Shown here piece after piece: positions 10,989 through 19,343 of a stretch of 64,000 nucleotides of DNA. The stretch lies in NCBI RefSeq assembly GCF_036346295.1, contig NZ_CP107819.1:2046001-2110000 (forward strand), written 5' to 3'. Position 1 is the first letter of the stretch. Every line of letters starts with the position of its first letter. Both the position numbers and the translations under genes were made by a program. A model generated the notes under the pieces. That model was not told the DNA's origin. It saw nothing but the letters and a program-made list of their open reading frames with translations, and ran no database searches. The DNA comes from Streptomyces sp. NBC_00536 (lineage in GTDB: Bacteria > Actinomycetota > Actinomycetes > Streptomycetales > Streptomycetaceae).

Positions 10989-11984
10989 TCAGGCCCCGAT
11001 GCGGTCCTGCGGCTCGGCCTCACGGGCGGCGGCTTCGGCCGCCGCCTGCTTCTTCGAGGCCATCAGGCTGGTGATCGTGGTGATCACCAGGACGCCGCAG
11101 ATGACCCCGAGCGAGACCGGGATGGAGATCTGCGGGACGTGCACGCCGGACTCGTGCAGGGCGTGCAGCACGAGCTTGACGCCGATGAAGCCCAGGATGA
11201 CCGACAGGCCGTAGCTGAGGTGGACCAGCTTCTTGAGCAGCCCGCCGATGAGGAAGTACAGCTGGCGCAGGCCCATGAGGGCGAAGGCGTTGGCCGTGAA
11301 GACGATGTACGGGTCCTGGGTCAGGCCGAAGATCGCGGGGATGGAGTCCAGGGCGAAGAGGATGTCCGTGGTGCCGATGGCGAGCATGACGACCATGAGC
11401 GGCGTCAGGACGCGCTTGCCGTTGTTCCGGATGAAGAGCTTGGTGCCGTGGTAGCGGTCGGCGACGCCGAACTTCTTCTCGACGGACTTGAGGAGACGGT
11501 TCTCCTCGAATTCCTCTTCTTCCTCGTCCTTGCGGGCTTCCTGGATGAGCTTCCACGCGGTGTAGATCAGGAACGCGCCGAAGATGTAGAAGACCCAGGA
11601 GAAGCTGGTGATGATCGCGGCGCCGGCCGCGATGAAGATCGCGCGCAGCACCAGGGCGATCAGGACGCCCACGAGCAGCACCCGCTGCTGGAGGTGGGAG
11701 GGCACCGAGAACTTCGCCATGATCAGGACGAAGACGAAGAGGTTGTCGACGCTCAGCGATTTCTCGGTGATGAAGCCCGCGAAGAACTCCTGCGAGGCCT
11801 GGCCGTTGCCGAAGAACAGCAGGCCGAGGCCGAAGAGCGCGGCGAGGGCGACCCAGACGACCGTCCAGGTGCCCGCTTCCTTGATCGATACGTCGTGCGG
11901 TTTACGGCCGATGAAGAAATCGGCTCCGATGAGGATGCCCAGACCGAGAATGGTCAGCACCCAGAGAGTCCACGAAACGTCCAC
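10989..11984 (-). CDS. TerC-family integral membrane protein
   Basis: GTG 11984 is preferred because GGAGG lies about 10 bases upstream; the in-frame GTG at 11993 is only one base from it. The product is 331 residues with about nine membrane segments. Conserved TerC features are seen: ITEKSLSVDNLFVFVLI and IGTTDILFALDSIPAIFG, whose buried acidic residues (VDN, DILFALDS) suggest metal-ion handling. A charged cytosolic loop (EARKDEEEEEFEEN) separates the halves. In other bacteria TerC/Alx proteins export Mn2+ and are linked to tellurite and envelope stress. Upstream on the same strand are a TerD/FtsK-like fusion and TerD, forming a ter-type cluster. Confidence 0.9.
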   Translation of the reverse strand: MDVSWTLWVLTILGLGILIGADFFIGRKPHDVSIKEAGTWTVVWVALAALFGLGLLFFGNGQASQEFFAGFITEKSLSVDNLFVFVLIMAKFSVPSHLQQRVLLVGVLIALVLRAIFIAAGAAIITSFSWVFYIFGAFLIYTAWKLIQEARKDEEEEEFEENRLLKSVEKKFGVADRYHGTKLFIRNNGKRVLTPLMVVMLAIGTTDILFALDSIPAIFGLTQDPYIVFTANAFALMGLRQLYFLIGGLLKKLVHLSYGLSVILGFIGVKLVLHALHESGVHVPQISIPVSLGVICGVLVITTITSLMASKKQAAAEAAAREAEPQDRIGA

Positions 11985-12222
11985 GTCGAACACGCCTCCG
12001 GCGGATGGCTCAGCACTTCGTCAGCGTCATCGCTGCCGGAGGTCTCTTCCACCCGGGCGGCCTGGAGGCCGTGGGCCGACGCCCCGGGACCGACCGCGTT
12101 CATGTGAACGAAGTGGTCCGTATTGACGGGTACGCCGTAGCAGGAAAGCAGGAATACTCCCCTCCGCGTTCACCAGGGTACCCGTGTCAACCACACAAGG
12201 TAAAGGGAAGGCCAAAAGAAGG
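11985..12222 (-). promoter_or_regulatory. Long structured leader of terC; possible metal-sensing element
   Basis: The 238-base gap upstream of terC is unusually long for this strand order. Read on the minus strand it has TTGACACGGGTAC (12190-12178) pairing with GTACCCGTCAA (12133-12123), an 11-bp inverted repeat with a 2-base bulge around a 44-base loop. The loop contains GGAGGGGAGTATTCC and CTACGGC. The GGGGAGTA block resembles the loop-1 motif of yybP-ykoY (Mn2+) riboswitches, which often precede TerC-family genes. The other conserved loop cannot be assigned with confidence. No coding sequence was supported here. Confidence 0.4.
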
Positions 12223-14283
12223 TCAGGCGTTGCCCATCCGGCGGCCCTCCGCGATCCGGTCCAGCGCCTGGTCCAGCACCCGGCTGCCGGGCGGCGGGAA
12301 GGCCGCTTCGAAGGTCCAGGCATGACCGACCCACGGATCGGCGAGATGGTCGTCCGGAACGGGCGACAGCCGCATCAGCGAGCGCCACAGCGGGTCCAGC
12401 AGCGGTCCGTAGGCCGACGCCTCGTCACGGTCCGCCACCATCAGCAGGTGGACGCCGACCGCCGGGCCCTCGTCGGCCAGGTACCGCAACTGCGTGACGG
12501 CCCGGTCGTCGAAGCCGTGCGGGAAGTCATGGACGATCAGCAGCTGCTCGGCGGTGTCCAGGTCCGGCGGCAGGTCCTCGGGCGCGCCCGCCCGCACCGC
12601 CATCTGTACGAGGTCCACCCGGCGGGTCAGTCCCGCGAGGGTCGCGGTGACCCCCGCGGCCCCGGCGGCGGGCGGCGCCGCGAGGACGCCCGCGCGCACG
12701 AGCGGGGCCAGCGCGTCGGCCCCGGCCCCGGCGGCGTCGATGACGTGCACCGAGAACCGGCCCGCGGGGTGCACGGCGAGCAGCCGCACGGCGTGCGCGA
12801 CGGCCATGTCCAGGGCGGCCCGGCGCAGCGGGGCGGTGTCCGCCATCATCGCCGCCTCGGAGCCCGTACGGCCGTTGTCGATCCACAGGCCGCGCTCCAG
12901 CGGGAACCGCACCAGCATGGGGATGCGCAGGCCCGGGGCCTCGGGCAGGTGCAGATCGCCCAGGCGCAGGGCCAGCGGGGCCTCGGCGGGGATCCGGTGG
13001 GCGTGCCAGACGGGGTTGTCCCAGCGGGCGAAGGCGGCGGGAAGCGCGGGCTCGACCACCTCCACCTCGGCCATGAGCTGGGCGAGGTCACGGTCGAGCA
13101 CGGCCCGGGCCTGGCCGACGAGGTCGTCGCGGCGGGCCCTGGCGCGCTCGCGGGCGCCGTCGCCGGAGCCACCGAGTCGGTTCCGGGGGTCGGCGAGGGC
13201 CTCGTCCAGCTCGCGGTCCATCCGGGACTCGGCGAAGTCGGCCGCACTGCGGTAGGCGGAGACCGAGCGGGCCAGGTCCTCGAACATGCCCCAGACCTGG
13301 TTGTAGAGCCGCTCGTCCATGGACCAGCCGGTGGCGTCACCGGCGACCGGGCGGGGCGGTTCGCCGGGCAGCGCGGGCGGGGCCTGCGGCGGGGGCGGCG
13401 GAGGCGCATCGGTGCGGCCCCGGCGCGGGTGGGCGTAGCTGATGGTGGGCGGACCGTCCGCTCCGGCCCCGGGCCCGGGGTCAGCGGGCGGCGACGGGGG
13501 CACCGGCCCGGGGACCGGCGCCTGCGGTACGACCGGGGTGCCCGGCGGGGTCGGGGTGCCGGACGCCACGGGCGGCGCCAGGGGTACGGGCCCGGTCCCC
13601 GGCGCGGCAGAGGCGGAGGGGGAGGCGGAGTACGGCGAGCCCGGGGCCGGGACGGCATCGGCGGGCGCCGCGTCCACCGGAACCGCGTCGGCGGGAGCGG
13701 GGTCCTGTGCCGGGGCGGTCCCCGGTGCCGGGGCGGAGCCGTGGGCGGCCGCGTGGGCCCCGGCGGCCAGCTCCGCGGCGGCCGGGACGCTCAGGCCGTG
13801 GTCGGCGAGGAGGCCGGGGAGCCCGTCGGCGTACCCCTGGCCGACCGCGCGGACCTTCCAGGCGCCCTGGCGGCGGTACAGCTCGACCGCGACGACGGCC
13901 GTCTCCGCGTCCAGCCCGGTCAGGGTGAACCCGGCCAGCTCGGCGCCGCCGGGGTCGGCGACGGCGACGTACGGAGCGGCGACCGCGCCGAACCGGAGCG
14001 GGCCGCCCGGCGGCAGCGCCAGCACGACCGCGACCCGGTGCACGGCGGCGGGCACCGCGTCCAGGTCGACCGGGAAGGCGTGCCGCGCGGCGGTCGCCAC
14101 GGGCACCTCCAGGCCGGGCACCCGCGGCGACCCCGGATGGGCCAGGGACCCGGGGCCTGGCAGCCGCCCCTGGTCGTCGCCCAGCGCGGCCCCGGCGAGC
14201 ACGGGTGTGCCCGCCGAGACCCTGATCTCCACCCGGTGCCGGGACAGGGGGTGGTTCTGCCCCCGGACCAGTTCGGCCGTCAT
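12223..14283 (-). CDS. TerD-domain protein fused to an FtsK/SpoIIIE-like, ATPase-type C-terminal domain
   Basis: ATG 14283 follows GGGAGGGG. The product is 686 residues. Residues about 1-160 are TerD-like: VEIRVSAGTPVLAG, then RFGAVAAPYVAVAD and FTLTGLDAETAVVAVELYRR, the TerD sequence ending in GQGYADGL. Residues about 170-310 are a Pro/Ala linker. From about 318 on a helical part (MDERLYNQVWGMFEDLARSV) leads into a domain like the core of FtsK-type ATPases: GLWIDNGRTGSEAAM at the Walker A position, then RFSVHVIDAAG and LLIVHDFPHGFDDRAV with the FtsK-like DFP-x-GF pattern and GVHLLMVAD. No GxxxxGK[ST] is present, so ATP hydrolysis is doubtful. It sits 68 bases after terD and belongs to the predicted ter stress-response network. 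Confidence 0.75.
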   Translation of the reverse strand: MTAELVRGQNHPLSRHRVEIRVSAGTPVLAGAALGDDQGRLPGPGSLAHPGSPRVPGLEVPVATAARHAFPVDLDAVPAAVHRVAVVLALPPGGPLRFGAVAAPYVAVADPGGAELAGFTLTGLDAETAVVAVELYRRQGAWKVRAVGQGYADGLPGLLADHGLSVPAAAELAAGAHAAAHGSAPAPGTAPAQDPAPADAVPVDAAPADAVPAPGSPYSASPSASAAPGTGPVPLAPPVASGTPTPPGTPVVPQAPVPGPVPPSPPADPGPGAGADGPPTISYAHPRRGRTDAPPPPPPQAPPALPGEPPRPVAGDATGWSMDERLYNQVWGMFEDLARSVSAYRSAADFAESRMDRELDEALADPRNRLGGSGDGARERARARRDDLVGQARAVLDRDLAQLMAEVEVVEPALPAAFARWDNPVWHAHRIPAEAPLALRLGDLHLPEAPGLRIPMLVRFPLERGLWIDNGRTGSEAAMMADTAPLRRAALDMAVAHAVRLLAVHPAGRFSVHVIDAAGAGADALAPLVRAGVLAAPPAAGAAGVTATLAGLTRRVDLVQMAVRAGAPEDLPPDLDTAEQLLIVHDFPHGFDDRAVTQLRYLADEGPAVGVHLLMVADRDEASAYGPLLDPLWRSLMRLSPVPDDHLADPWVGHAWTFEAAFPPPGSRVLDQALDRIAEGRRMGNA

Positions 14284-14351
14284 CGTGCAGCCCCTCCCCC
14301 GTCGTACGTGTTCTCTTGTGCGCGGGCCGCGACCCCCGGCCCGCCGTGTGC

Positions 14352-14930
14352 CTACAGGTGCGGCAGGATCGCCGGCATCAGGTCCTGGAAGGTCCGGCCG
14401 TTGGCCGGGTTGCCCAGGGCCGTCATCTTCCAGCCGGTGCCCGCGCGGTGCACCTTCGCCATGACCTGCGCGGTGTACTGGCCGCCGCCGTCGAGCGTGT
14501 AGCGGGCCAGTTCCTGCCCGTTGGTCTCGTCGACGATGCGGCAGAAGGCGTTCTGCACCTCCTGGAAGGTCTGTCCGGTGAACGAGTTCACCGTGAAGAC
14601 GATCTGGTCGATGTGCACCGGCACGCGCTGGAGGTCGACGAGGATCGACTCGTCGTCCCCGCCCTGACCGGCGCCGCCGACCAGGTTGTCACCGGTGTGC
14701 CGGACCGAACCGTCATCGCTCTGCAGGTGCCGGAAGAAGACCACGTCCACGGGCTCCTTGCCGGCGAACAACACCGCCGAGGCGTCCAGGTCGATCTCCC
14801 TGGTACGGCCGCCGAACAGGCCGCGGCGCTTGGCCGCCTGCCAGCCGAGGCCCATGCGGACCGCGGTCAGCGTGCCTCCGTCCGACTTCTGCAGACTGAT
14901 GGCCTGACCCTTGGTCATGTTGACCGTCAC
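14352..14930 (-). CDS. TerD-family protein
   Basis: GTG 14930 is chosen because GAGAGGGGA lies 6 bases upstream; ATG 14948 overlaps that site. The product is 192 residues and begins VTVNMTKGQAISLQK, the standard TerD start. Calcium-binding TerD features are visible: the acidic EIDLDASAVLF, and GDNLVGGAGQGGDDESILVD with conserved Asp/Asn residues. The segment FTVNSFTGQTFQEVQNAFCR is strongly conserved in TerD. TerD proteins bind Ca2+ and act in tellurite, oxidative and DNA-damage stress, possibly at the membrane with TerC. The gene is 83 bases after uvrB on the same strand and is followed by the TerD fusion and terC. Confidence 0.92.
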   Translation of the reverse strand: MTVNMTKGQAISLQKSDGGTLTAVRMGLGWQAAKRRGLFGGRTREIDLDASAVLFAGKEPVDVVFFRHLQSDDGSVRHTGDNLVGGAGQGGDDESILVDLQRVPVHIDQIVFTVNSFTGQTFQEVQNAFCRIVDETNGQELARYTLDGGGQYTAQVMAKVHRAGTGWKMTALGNPANGRTFQDLMPAILPHL

Positions 14931-15013
14931 GCGCTGTCCCCTCTCCATAGCCACCCCCAGGCAGCGAGTACCTGTGGCTGTTCCACGCCCGAACACTACT
15001 GACCGGCCCCGGC

Positions 15014-17152
15014 TCAGGCGAGGCCCGCTTCCTTCATCTGCCGCAGCTCCTTCTTCAGTTCCCCGACCTCGTCCCGGATCCGGGCCGCGACCTCGAACTG
15101 CAGCTCGGCCGCGGCCGCCCGCATCCGCTCCGTCATCTGCTCGATCAGCGAGGCCAGTTCGGCCGCGGGCCGGTCGGTCAGCACCTCGGCCTTGGCGCCG
15201 CCCTTCGCGCCCTTGCCGCCCTTGGCCGCCCGGCCGCCCAGCGCGGGCACGGGAGCCTTCGCGTCCTTGCCGCCCTTCTGCTGGCGGTAGCCGGTGCCGA
15301 GCAGCTCCTCGGTGTCGAGCTCCTCGCGGGCGATGGTGGCGACGATGTCGTTGATCTTCTTGCGCAGCGGCTGCGGGTCGATCCCGTTGGCGGTGTTGTA
15401 GGCGACCTGCTTCTCCCGGCGGCGGTTGGTCTCGTCGATCGCCTGCGCCATCGCCGGGGTGATGCTGTCCGCGTACATGTGGACCTGGCCGGAGACGTTG
15501 CGCGCCGCGCGGCCGATGGTCTGGATCAGCGAGGTGCCGGAGCGCAGGAAGCCCTGCTTGTCGGCGTCGAGGATCGCCACCAGCGACACCTCGGGCAGGT
15601 CCAGGCCCTCGCGCAGCAGGTTGATGCCGACCAGGACGTCGTACTCGCCGGCCCGCAGCTCGCGCAGCAGCTCGATCCGGCGCAGCGTGTCCACGTCGCT
15701 GTGCAGGTAGCGGACCTGGATGCCGAGCTCCAGGAAGTAGTCCGTGAGGTCTTCGGCCATCTTCTTGGTGAGGGTGGTGACCAGGACCCGCTCGTCCTTC
15801 TCGACGCGCTGGCGGATCTCGTGCACCAGATCGTCGATCTGACCCTCGGTGGGCTTGACGACGACCTCGGGGTCGATGAGCCCGGTGGGGCGGATGACCT
15901 GCTCGACGAAGCCGTCGCCGCGCGACAGCTCGTACTTCCCCGGGGTGGCCGACAGGTAGACGGTCTGGCCGATCCGCTCCTGGAACTCCTCCCACTTCAG
16001 CGGGCGGTTGTCCAGCGCGGAGGGCAGCCGGAAGCCGTGGTCGACCAGGGTCCGCTTGCGCGAGGCATCGCCCTCGTACATCGCGCCGATCTGGGGCACG
16101 GTGACGTGCGACTCGTCGATGACGAGGAGGAAGTCCTCGGGGAAGTAGTCGATGAGGGTGTTGGGCGCGGAGCCGCGCTCGCGGTCGTCCATGTGCAGCG
16201 AGTAGTTCTCGATGCCGGAGCAGGAACCGATCTGCCGCATCATTTCGAGGTCGTAGGTGGTGCGCATGCGCAGGCGCTGGGCCTCCAGCATCTTGCCCTG
16301 CTTCTCCAGCTCCGCGAGGCGCGCGGTCAGCTCCGCCTCGATGCCCGCGACCGCCTTCTCCATGCGCTCGGGCCCGGCGACGTAGTGGCTCGCGGGGAAC
16401 ACGTACAGCTCGCGGTCCTCGCTGATGACCTCGCCCGTCAGCGGGTGCAGGGTGGAGAGGGCCTCGATCTCGTCGCCGAACATCTCGATGCGGACCGCGA
16501 GTTCCTCGTACACCGGGAAGATCTCGATGGTGTCGCCGCGCACCCGGAAGGTGCCGCGGGTGAAGGCGACGTCATTGCGGGTGTACTGGATGTCGACGAA
16601 GCGGCGCAGCAGCTGGTCCCGGTCGAATTCCTCGCCGACCTTGAGGGAGACCATCCGGTCGACGTACTCCTGCGGGGTACCGAGGCCGTAGATGCAGGAG
16701 ACCGACGCGACGACGATCACGTCGCGGCGGGTCAGCAGCGAGTTGGTCGCGGAGTGGCGCAGCCGCTCGACCTCCTCGTTGATGGAGGAGTCCTTCTCGA
16801 TGTAGGTGTCCGACTGCGGGACGTACGCCTCGGGCTGGTAGTAGTCGTAGTACGAGACGAAGTACTCGACGGCATTGTTCGGCAGCAGTTCCCGGAACTC
16901 GTTCGCCAGCTGGGCGGCCAGCGTCTTGTTCGGTGCCATGACCAGCGTCGGACGCTGGAGCTTCTCGATCATCCAGGCCGTGGTGGCCGACTTTCCGGTG
17001 CCGGTCGCGCCCAGCAGGACGACGTCCTTCTCACCCGCGCGGATGCGCTTCTCCAGCTCGGCGATGGCCGCCGGCTGGTCGCCGCTGGGCTGGTAGGGAC
17101 TGACGACCTCGAAAGGCGCCACCGTGCGTTCGATCTTCGATACGGGCCGCAT
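15014..17152 (-). CDS. uvrB: Excinuclease ABC subunit B (UvrB)
   Basis: Damage-verification helicase of nucleotide excision repair, acting with UvrA and UvrC. The product is 712 residues. Seen: Walker [12 protein letters not shown] near residue 50, the DNA-strand-separating beta-hairpin with [20 protein letters not shown] near residue 100, the DEAH-like box VIDESHVTV, and the helicase motif TIGRAARN. The C-terminal UVR motif ([20 protein letters not shown]) binds UvrC. A Gly/Ala/Lys-rich stretch ([18 protein letters not shown]) lies before the UVR motif and is an actinobacterial-type linker. terD follows 83 bases downstream on the same strand. Confidence 0.97.
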   Translation of the reverse strand: MRPVSKIERTVAPFEVVSPYQPSGDQPAAIAELEKRIRAGEKDVVLLGATGTGKSATTAWMIEKLQRPTLVMAPNKTLAAQLANEFRELLPNNAVEYFVSYYDYYQPEAYVPQSDTYIEKDSSINEEVERLRHSATNSLLTRRDVIVVASVSCIYGLGTPQEYVDRMVSLKVGEEFDRDQLLRRFVDIQYTRNDVAFTRGTFRVRGDTIEIFPVYEELAVRIEMFGDEIEALSTLHPLTGEVISEDRELYVFPASHYVAGPERMEKAVAGIEAELTARLAELEKQGKMLEAQRLRMRTTYDLEMMRQIGSCSGIENYSLHMDDRERGSAPNTLIDYFPEDFLLVIDESHVTVPQIGAMYEGDASRKRTLVDHGFRLPSALDNRPLKWEEFQERIGQTVYLSATPGKYELSRGDGFVEQVIRPTGLIDPEVVVKPTEGQIDDLVHEIRQRVEKDERVLVTTLTKKMAEDLTDYFLELGIQVRYLHSDVDTLRRIELLRELRAGEYDVLVGINLLREGLDLPEVSLVAILDADKQGFLRSGTSLIQTIGRAARNVSGQVHMYADSITPAMAQAIDETNRRREKQVAYNTANGIDPQPLRKKINDIVATIAREELDTEELLGTGYRQQKGGKDAKAPVPALGGRAAKGGKGAKGGAKAEVLTDRPAAELASLIEQMTERMRAAAAELQFEVAARIRDEVGELKKELRQMKEAGLA

Positions 17153-17490
17153 GAGTCAACCGTACGGCCCCCCACTGACACTCACGCATCCGCGCGCCCC
17201 GCGGGCCGCCGATGGGGACGCGGCAGGGACGCGGAGGGGCCGCGACCGGGCGTGACACGCGTCGGTGACGCCCCGGGACACAGGGTGACAGTGGTCCGTT
17301 TGTCGTAGTTCGGTGGCGACGTCCTGATCGTGAACGGCATCATCGCGATAAGACCGTCACATTCCGCGACAGACCGTCAAATACGCCAAGAGGGGCGGGA
17401 TCCAGCCCATGACCGCCGCCCGCGCCCCCTCCTCCGCTCGTGTTCATGACCTGTGACCCGCGACTGACCCGTGACCCGAGGAGACCGCAC
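17153..17490. other. Divergent promoter region between uvrB and the phosphodiesterase gene
   Basis: This 338-base gap contains no gene that I can support. It holds a 9-base direct repeat AGACCGTCA (17351-17359 and 17371-17379) and, next to the phosphodiesterase gene, PHO-box-like direct repeats listed separately. No LexA-type GAAC-N4-GTTC palindrome was found for uvrB. Confidence 0.5.
17443..17471 (+). promoter_or_regulatory. Candidate PHO-box-like direct repeats
   Basis: TTCATGA at 17443, TGACCCG at 17454 and TGACCCG at 17465 are phased exactly 11 bases apart, the spacing of PhoP direct-repeat units in Streptomyces, and resemble the TTCACCC core weakly. They lie just upstream of the ribosome binding site of a glycerophosphodiesterase gene of a class known to be PhoP-controlled. 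The position very near the start codon is a point against. Confidence 0.35.
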
Positions 17491-18453
17491 ATGTACGTCC
17501 GAACCGTTGCCGCGGCTGCCGCCGTGCTGGGCATCACCCTCTCCGCGCTGGCCGGGCCGGCCTCCGCCACCGCGCCGTCCCACCGGGCGGCCGGTCCGAA
17601 GGCCGTACCGGCCGCGGTGCGGGCCCCGGCGCCCCTCGCCGGGCCGAAGGCGGGGCCGCTGACCGGGCTGCTCGGGCTGCCCGTCGTGTACGCGCACCGG
17701 GGGGCCTCGGCGTACGCCCCGGAGAACACGCTGGCCTCCATCGACCTCGCGGCCCACCTCGGCATCGACTGGGTGGAGAACGACGTCCAGCGCACCAAGG
17801 ACGGCGTCCTCGTCGTGGTCCACGACGACACCCTCAAGCGGACCACCGACGTCCGGAAGGTCTTCCCGAACCGCAGCCCCTGGCGGGTGAAGGACTTCAC
17901 GGCGGCGGAGATCGCCCGGCTCGACGCGGGCAGCTGGTTCCGTCCCGAGTTCGCGGGCGCGCGGATCCCGACCCTGCGGCAGTACATGGACCGGGTGGAA
18001 CGCAACCAGGGCCGCCTGCTGCTGGAGGTCAAGAAGCCGGAGCTGTACCCCGGGATCGAGCGCCAGATCCTGGACCTCCTCGACCGGACCGGCTGGCTCG
18101 ACCAGCGGCACGTCGCCTCCCGCCTCGTCGTCCAGAGCTTCAGCGCCGACTCCGTGGCCCTGGTCCACAAGCTCCGGCCGGACGTGGTGACGGCCTTCCT
18201 CGGCGCGCCACCGGAGGAAGACCTGGAGCGGTACGCCGCGTTCTCCGACCGGATCAACCCGTGGTTCCGGGAGATCTCGGCCGAGTGGGTGGCCGACGTG
18301 CACGCCCTCCGGGGTCCGCACGGGCGGCCCATGGAGGTGGACACCTGGATCGTGGACGACCCGGAGACGACCCGGCGGGTCGTGGAGATGGGCGTGGACG
18401 GCATCATCACCAACGCCCCCGACGTGGTCCGGCGGACGGTGTACGGGTACTGA
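17491..18453 (+). CDS. glpQ2: Secreted glycerophosphodiester phosphodiesterase
   Basis: ATG 17491 follows GAGGAGA. The product is 320 residues with a Sec signal peptide (MYVRTVAAAAAVLGITLSAL, cleavage near ASATA). The GDPD fold is clear: YAHRGASAYAPENT carries the first catalytic His and Glu, WVENDVQRTKDG the metal-binding Glu/Asp, and VVVHDDTLKRTTDV the second catalytic His. The enzyme cleaves glycerophosphodiesters to glycerol-3-phosphate and an alcohol outside the cell, a phosphate and carbon scavenging step. Position after uvrB matches glpQ2 of S. coelicolor as I recall it; the symbol rests on that synteny. An 11-bp-stem hairpin ends the transcript. Confidence 0.9.
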   Translation: MYVRTVAAAAAVLGITLSALAGPASATAPSHRAAGPKAVPAAVRAPAPLAGPKAGPLTGLLGLPVVYAHRGASAYAPENTLASIDLAAHLGIDWVENDVQRTKDGVLVVVHDDTLKRTTDVRKVFPNRSPWRVKDFTAAEIARLDAGSWFRPEFAGARIPTLRQYMDRVERNQGRLLLEVKKPELYPGIERQILDLLDRTGWLDQRHVASRLVVQSFSADSVALVHKLRPDVVTAFLGAPPEEDLERYAAFSDRINPWFREISAEWVADVHALRGPHGRPMEVDTWIVDDPETTRRVVEMGVDGIITNAPDVVRRTVYGY

Positions 18454-18462
18454 CCGGCGGCG

Positions 18463-18491
18463 ATGCCCCCGGATCCCGGGTCCGGGGGCAT
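18463..18491 (+). terminator. Perfect hairpin terminator after the phosphodiesterase gene
   Basis: ATGCCCCCGGA and TCCGGGGGCAT form an 11-bp perfect stem around a 7-base loop (TCCCGGG), starting 9 bases after the stop codon. Confidence 0.8.
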
Positions 18492-18519
18492 TGTCGGTGG
18501 GGCGCCGTACGGTGGTCGG

Positions 18520-19071
18520 GTGGACAGCACCGAGCGGCCCCGGGGGCCGCACCTCGAATGGACCGTGGTCGCGAGCGCCATCGGTCCGCTCCTCCTTGCC
18601 GCGACCCCCGAGGGTCTGGTGAAGGTCGCCTTCCATGCGTCGCCGGAGACGGCCGGGCCGCTGATCGCCCGGCTCGGCGCGGCGGCCGTCCGCCCCGCCC
18701 CGGGCGAAGAGGTGCTGCTGGCCGAGCCCATACGCCAGCTCGCCGCCTACTTCGCGGGTGACCTGCGGCGCTTCGAGCTGCCGCTGGACTGGCGCCTCAG
18801 CTCCGGCTTCAACCGCCAGGTGCTCCAGGAGCTGGACCGGTCCGTGCCGTACGGGTCGGTCATCGGGTACGGGGAGCTGGCCGCCCGGGTCGGCCGGCCC
18901 GGCGCGGCCCAGGCCGTGGGCGCGGCAATGGGTTCCAATCCGCTGCCGCTGGTCGTGGCCTGCCACCGGGTCGTGGAGAACGGCGGCGGGATCGGCGGCT
19001 TCGGCGGCGGGGTGGAGACCAAGCGGACCCTGCTGTCCCTGGAGGGCGTCCTCCCGGAGCCGCTGTTCTGA
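18520..19071 (+). CDS. ogt: Methylated-DNA-[protein]-cysteine S-methyltransferase
   Basis: Suicide repair enzyme that takes O6-alkyl groups from guanine onto its own cysteine. GTG 18520 gives 183 residues starting VDSTERPRGP; a longer start would run through the upstream terminator. The C-terminal domain has the HTH region (FNRQVLQELDRSVPYGSVIG) and arginine-finger region, and the active-site block reads LVVACHRVVENGG. The usual PCHR is ACHR here; the reactive Cys is kept, so it should still work, unlike Cys-less alkyltransferase-like proteins. GGFGGGVETKRTLLSLEG closes the domain as usual. Confidence 0.92.
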   Translation: MDSTERPRGPHLEWTVVASAIGPLLLAATPEGLVKVAFHASPETAGPLIARLGAAAVRPAPGEEVLLAEPIRQLAAYFAGDLRRFELPLDWRLSSGFNRQVLQELDRSVPYGSVIGYGELAARVGRPGAAQAVGAAMGSNPLPLVVACHRVVENGGGIGGFGGGVETKRTLLSLEGVLPEPLF

Positions 19072-19113
19072 CCGGAGCCACCGGTCCGGCGGGGCTAGGG
19101 ATGTGCCGCCGAG

Positions 19114-19182
19114 GGGGCCAATTCAGCCTCGCCCGGGGGCACCTCCCAGCGGTAGCTGGGGGAGTTTGAGGCGCCCCCGGAG
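19114..19182 (+). repeat. Copy of a dispersed intergenic repeat
   Basis: Bases 19115-19176 match the reverse complement of 4859-4920 at about 57 of 62 positions. It contains the hairpin ACCTCCCAGC-GGTA-GCTGGGGGAG and the GTTTGAGGCGC end shared with the copies inside hrpB. It lies downstream of ogt and may end its transcript. Confidence 0.75.
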
Positions 19183-19343
19183 GGCGGACCCGCCGGTCCG
19201 CTGCGGCTGACCAGGAACTATCCGGTTCCCCCGCGGGGCGGGCGGTGCGACACTGCGCCGGTGACTGCTGCCGCGGCCCCGCCCGCCGTTCCCCGCCCCG
19301 CACGGCCCGTCCGCTCCGGTCCGCCGGAACGGGGGTGTACGTC

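Noticed and set aside
14352..15995. A 547-residue minus-strand frame that continues upstream of terD into uvrB
   Set aside because: Only its last 192 residues are TerD; the part before is out of frame with uvrB and Arg/Gly-rich noise.
17349..17380. AGACCGTCA direct repeat as a PHO box
   Set aside because: The step is 20 bases, not a multiple of 11, and the match to GTTCACCC is poor.
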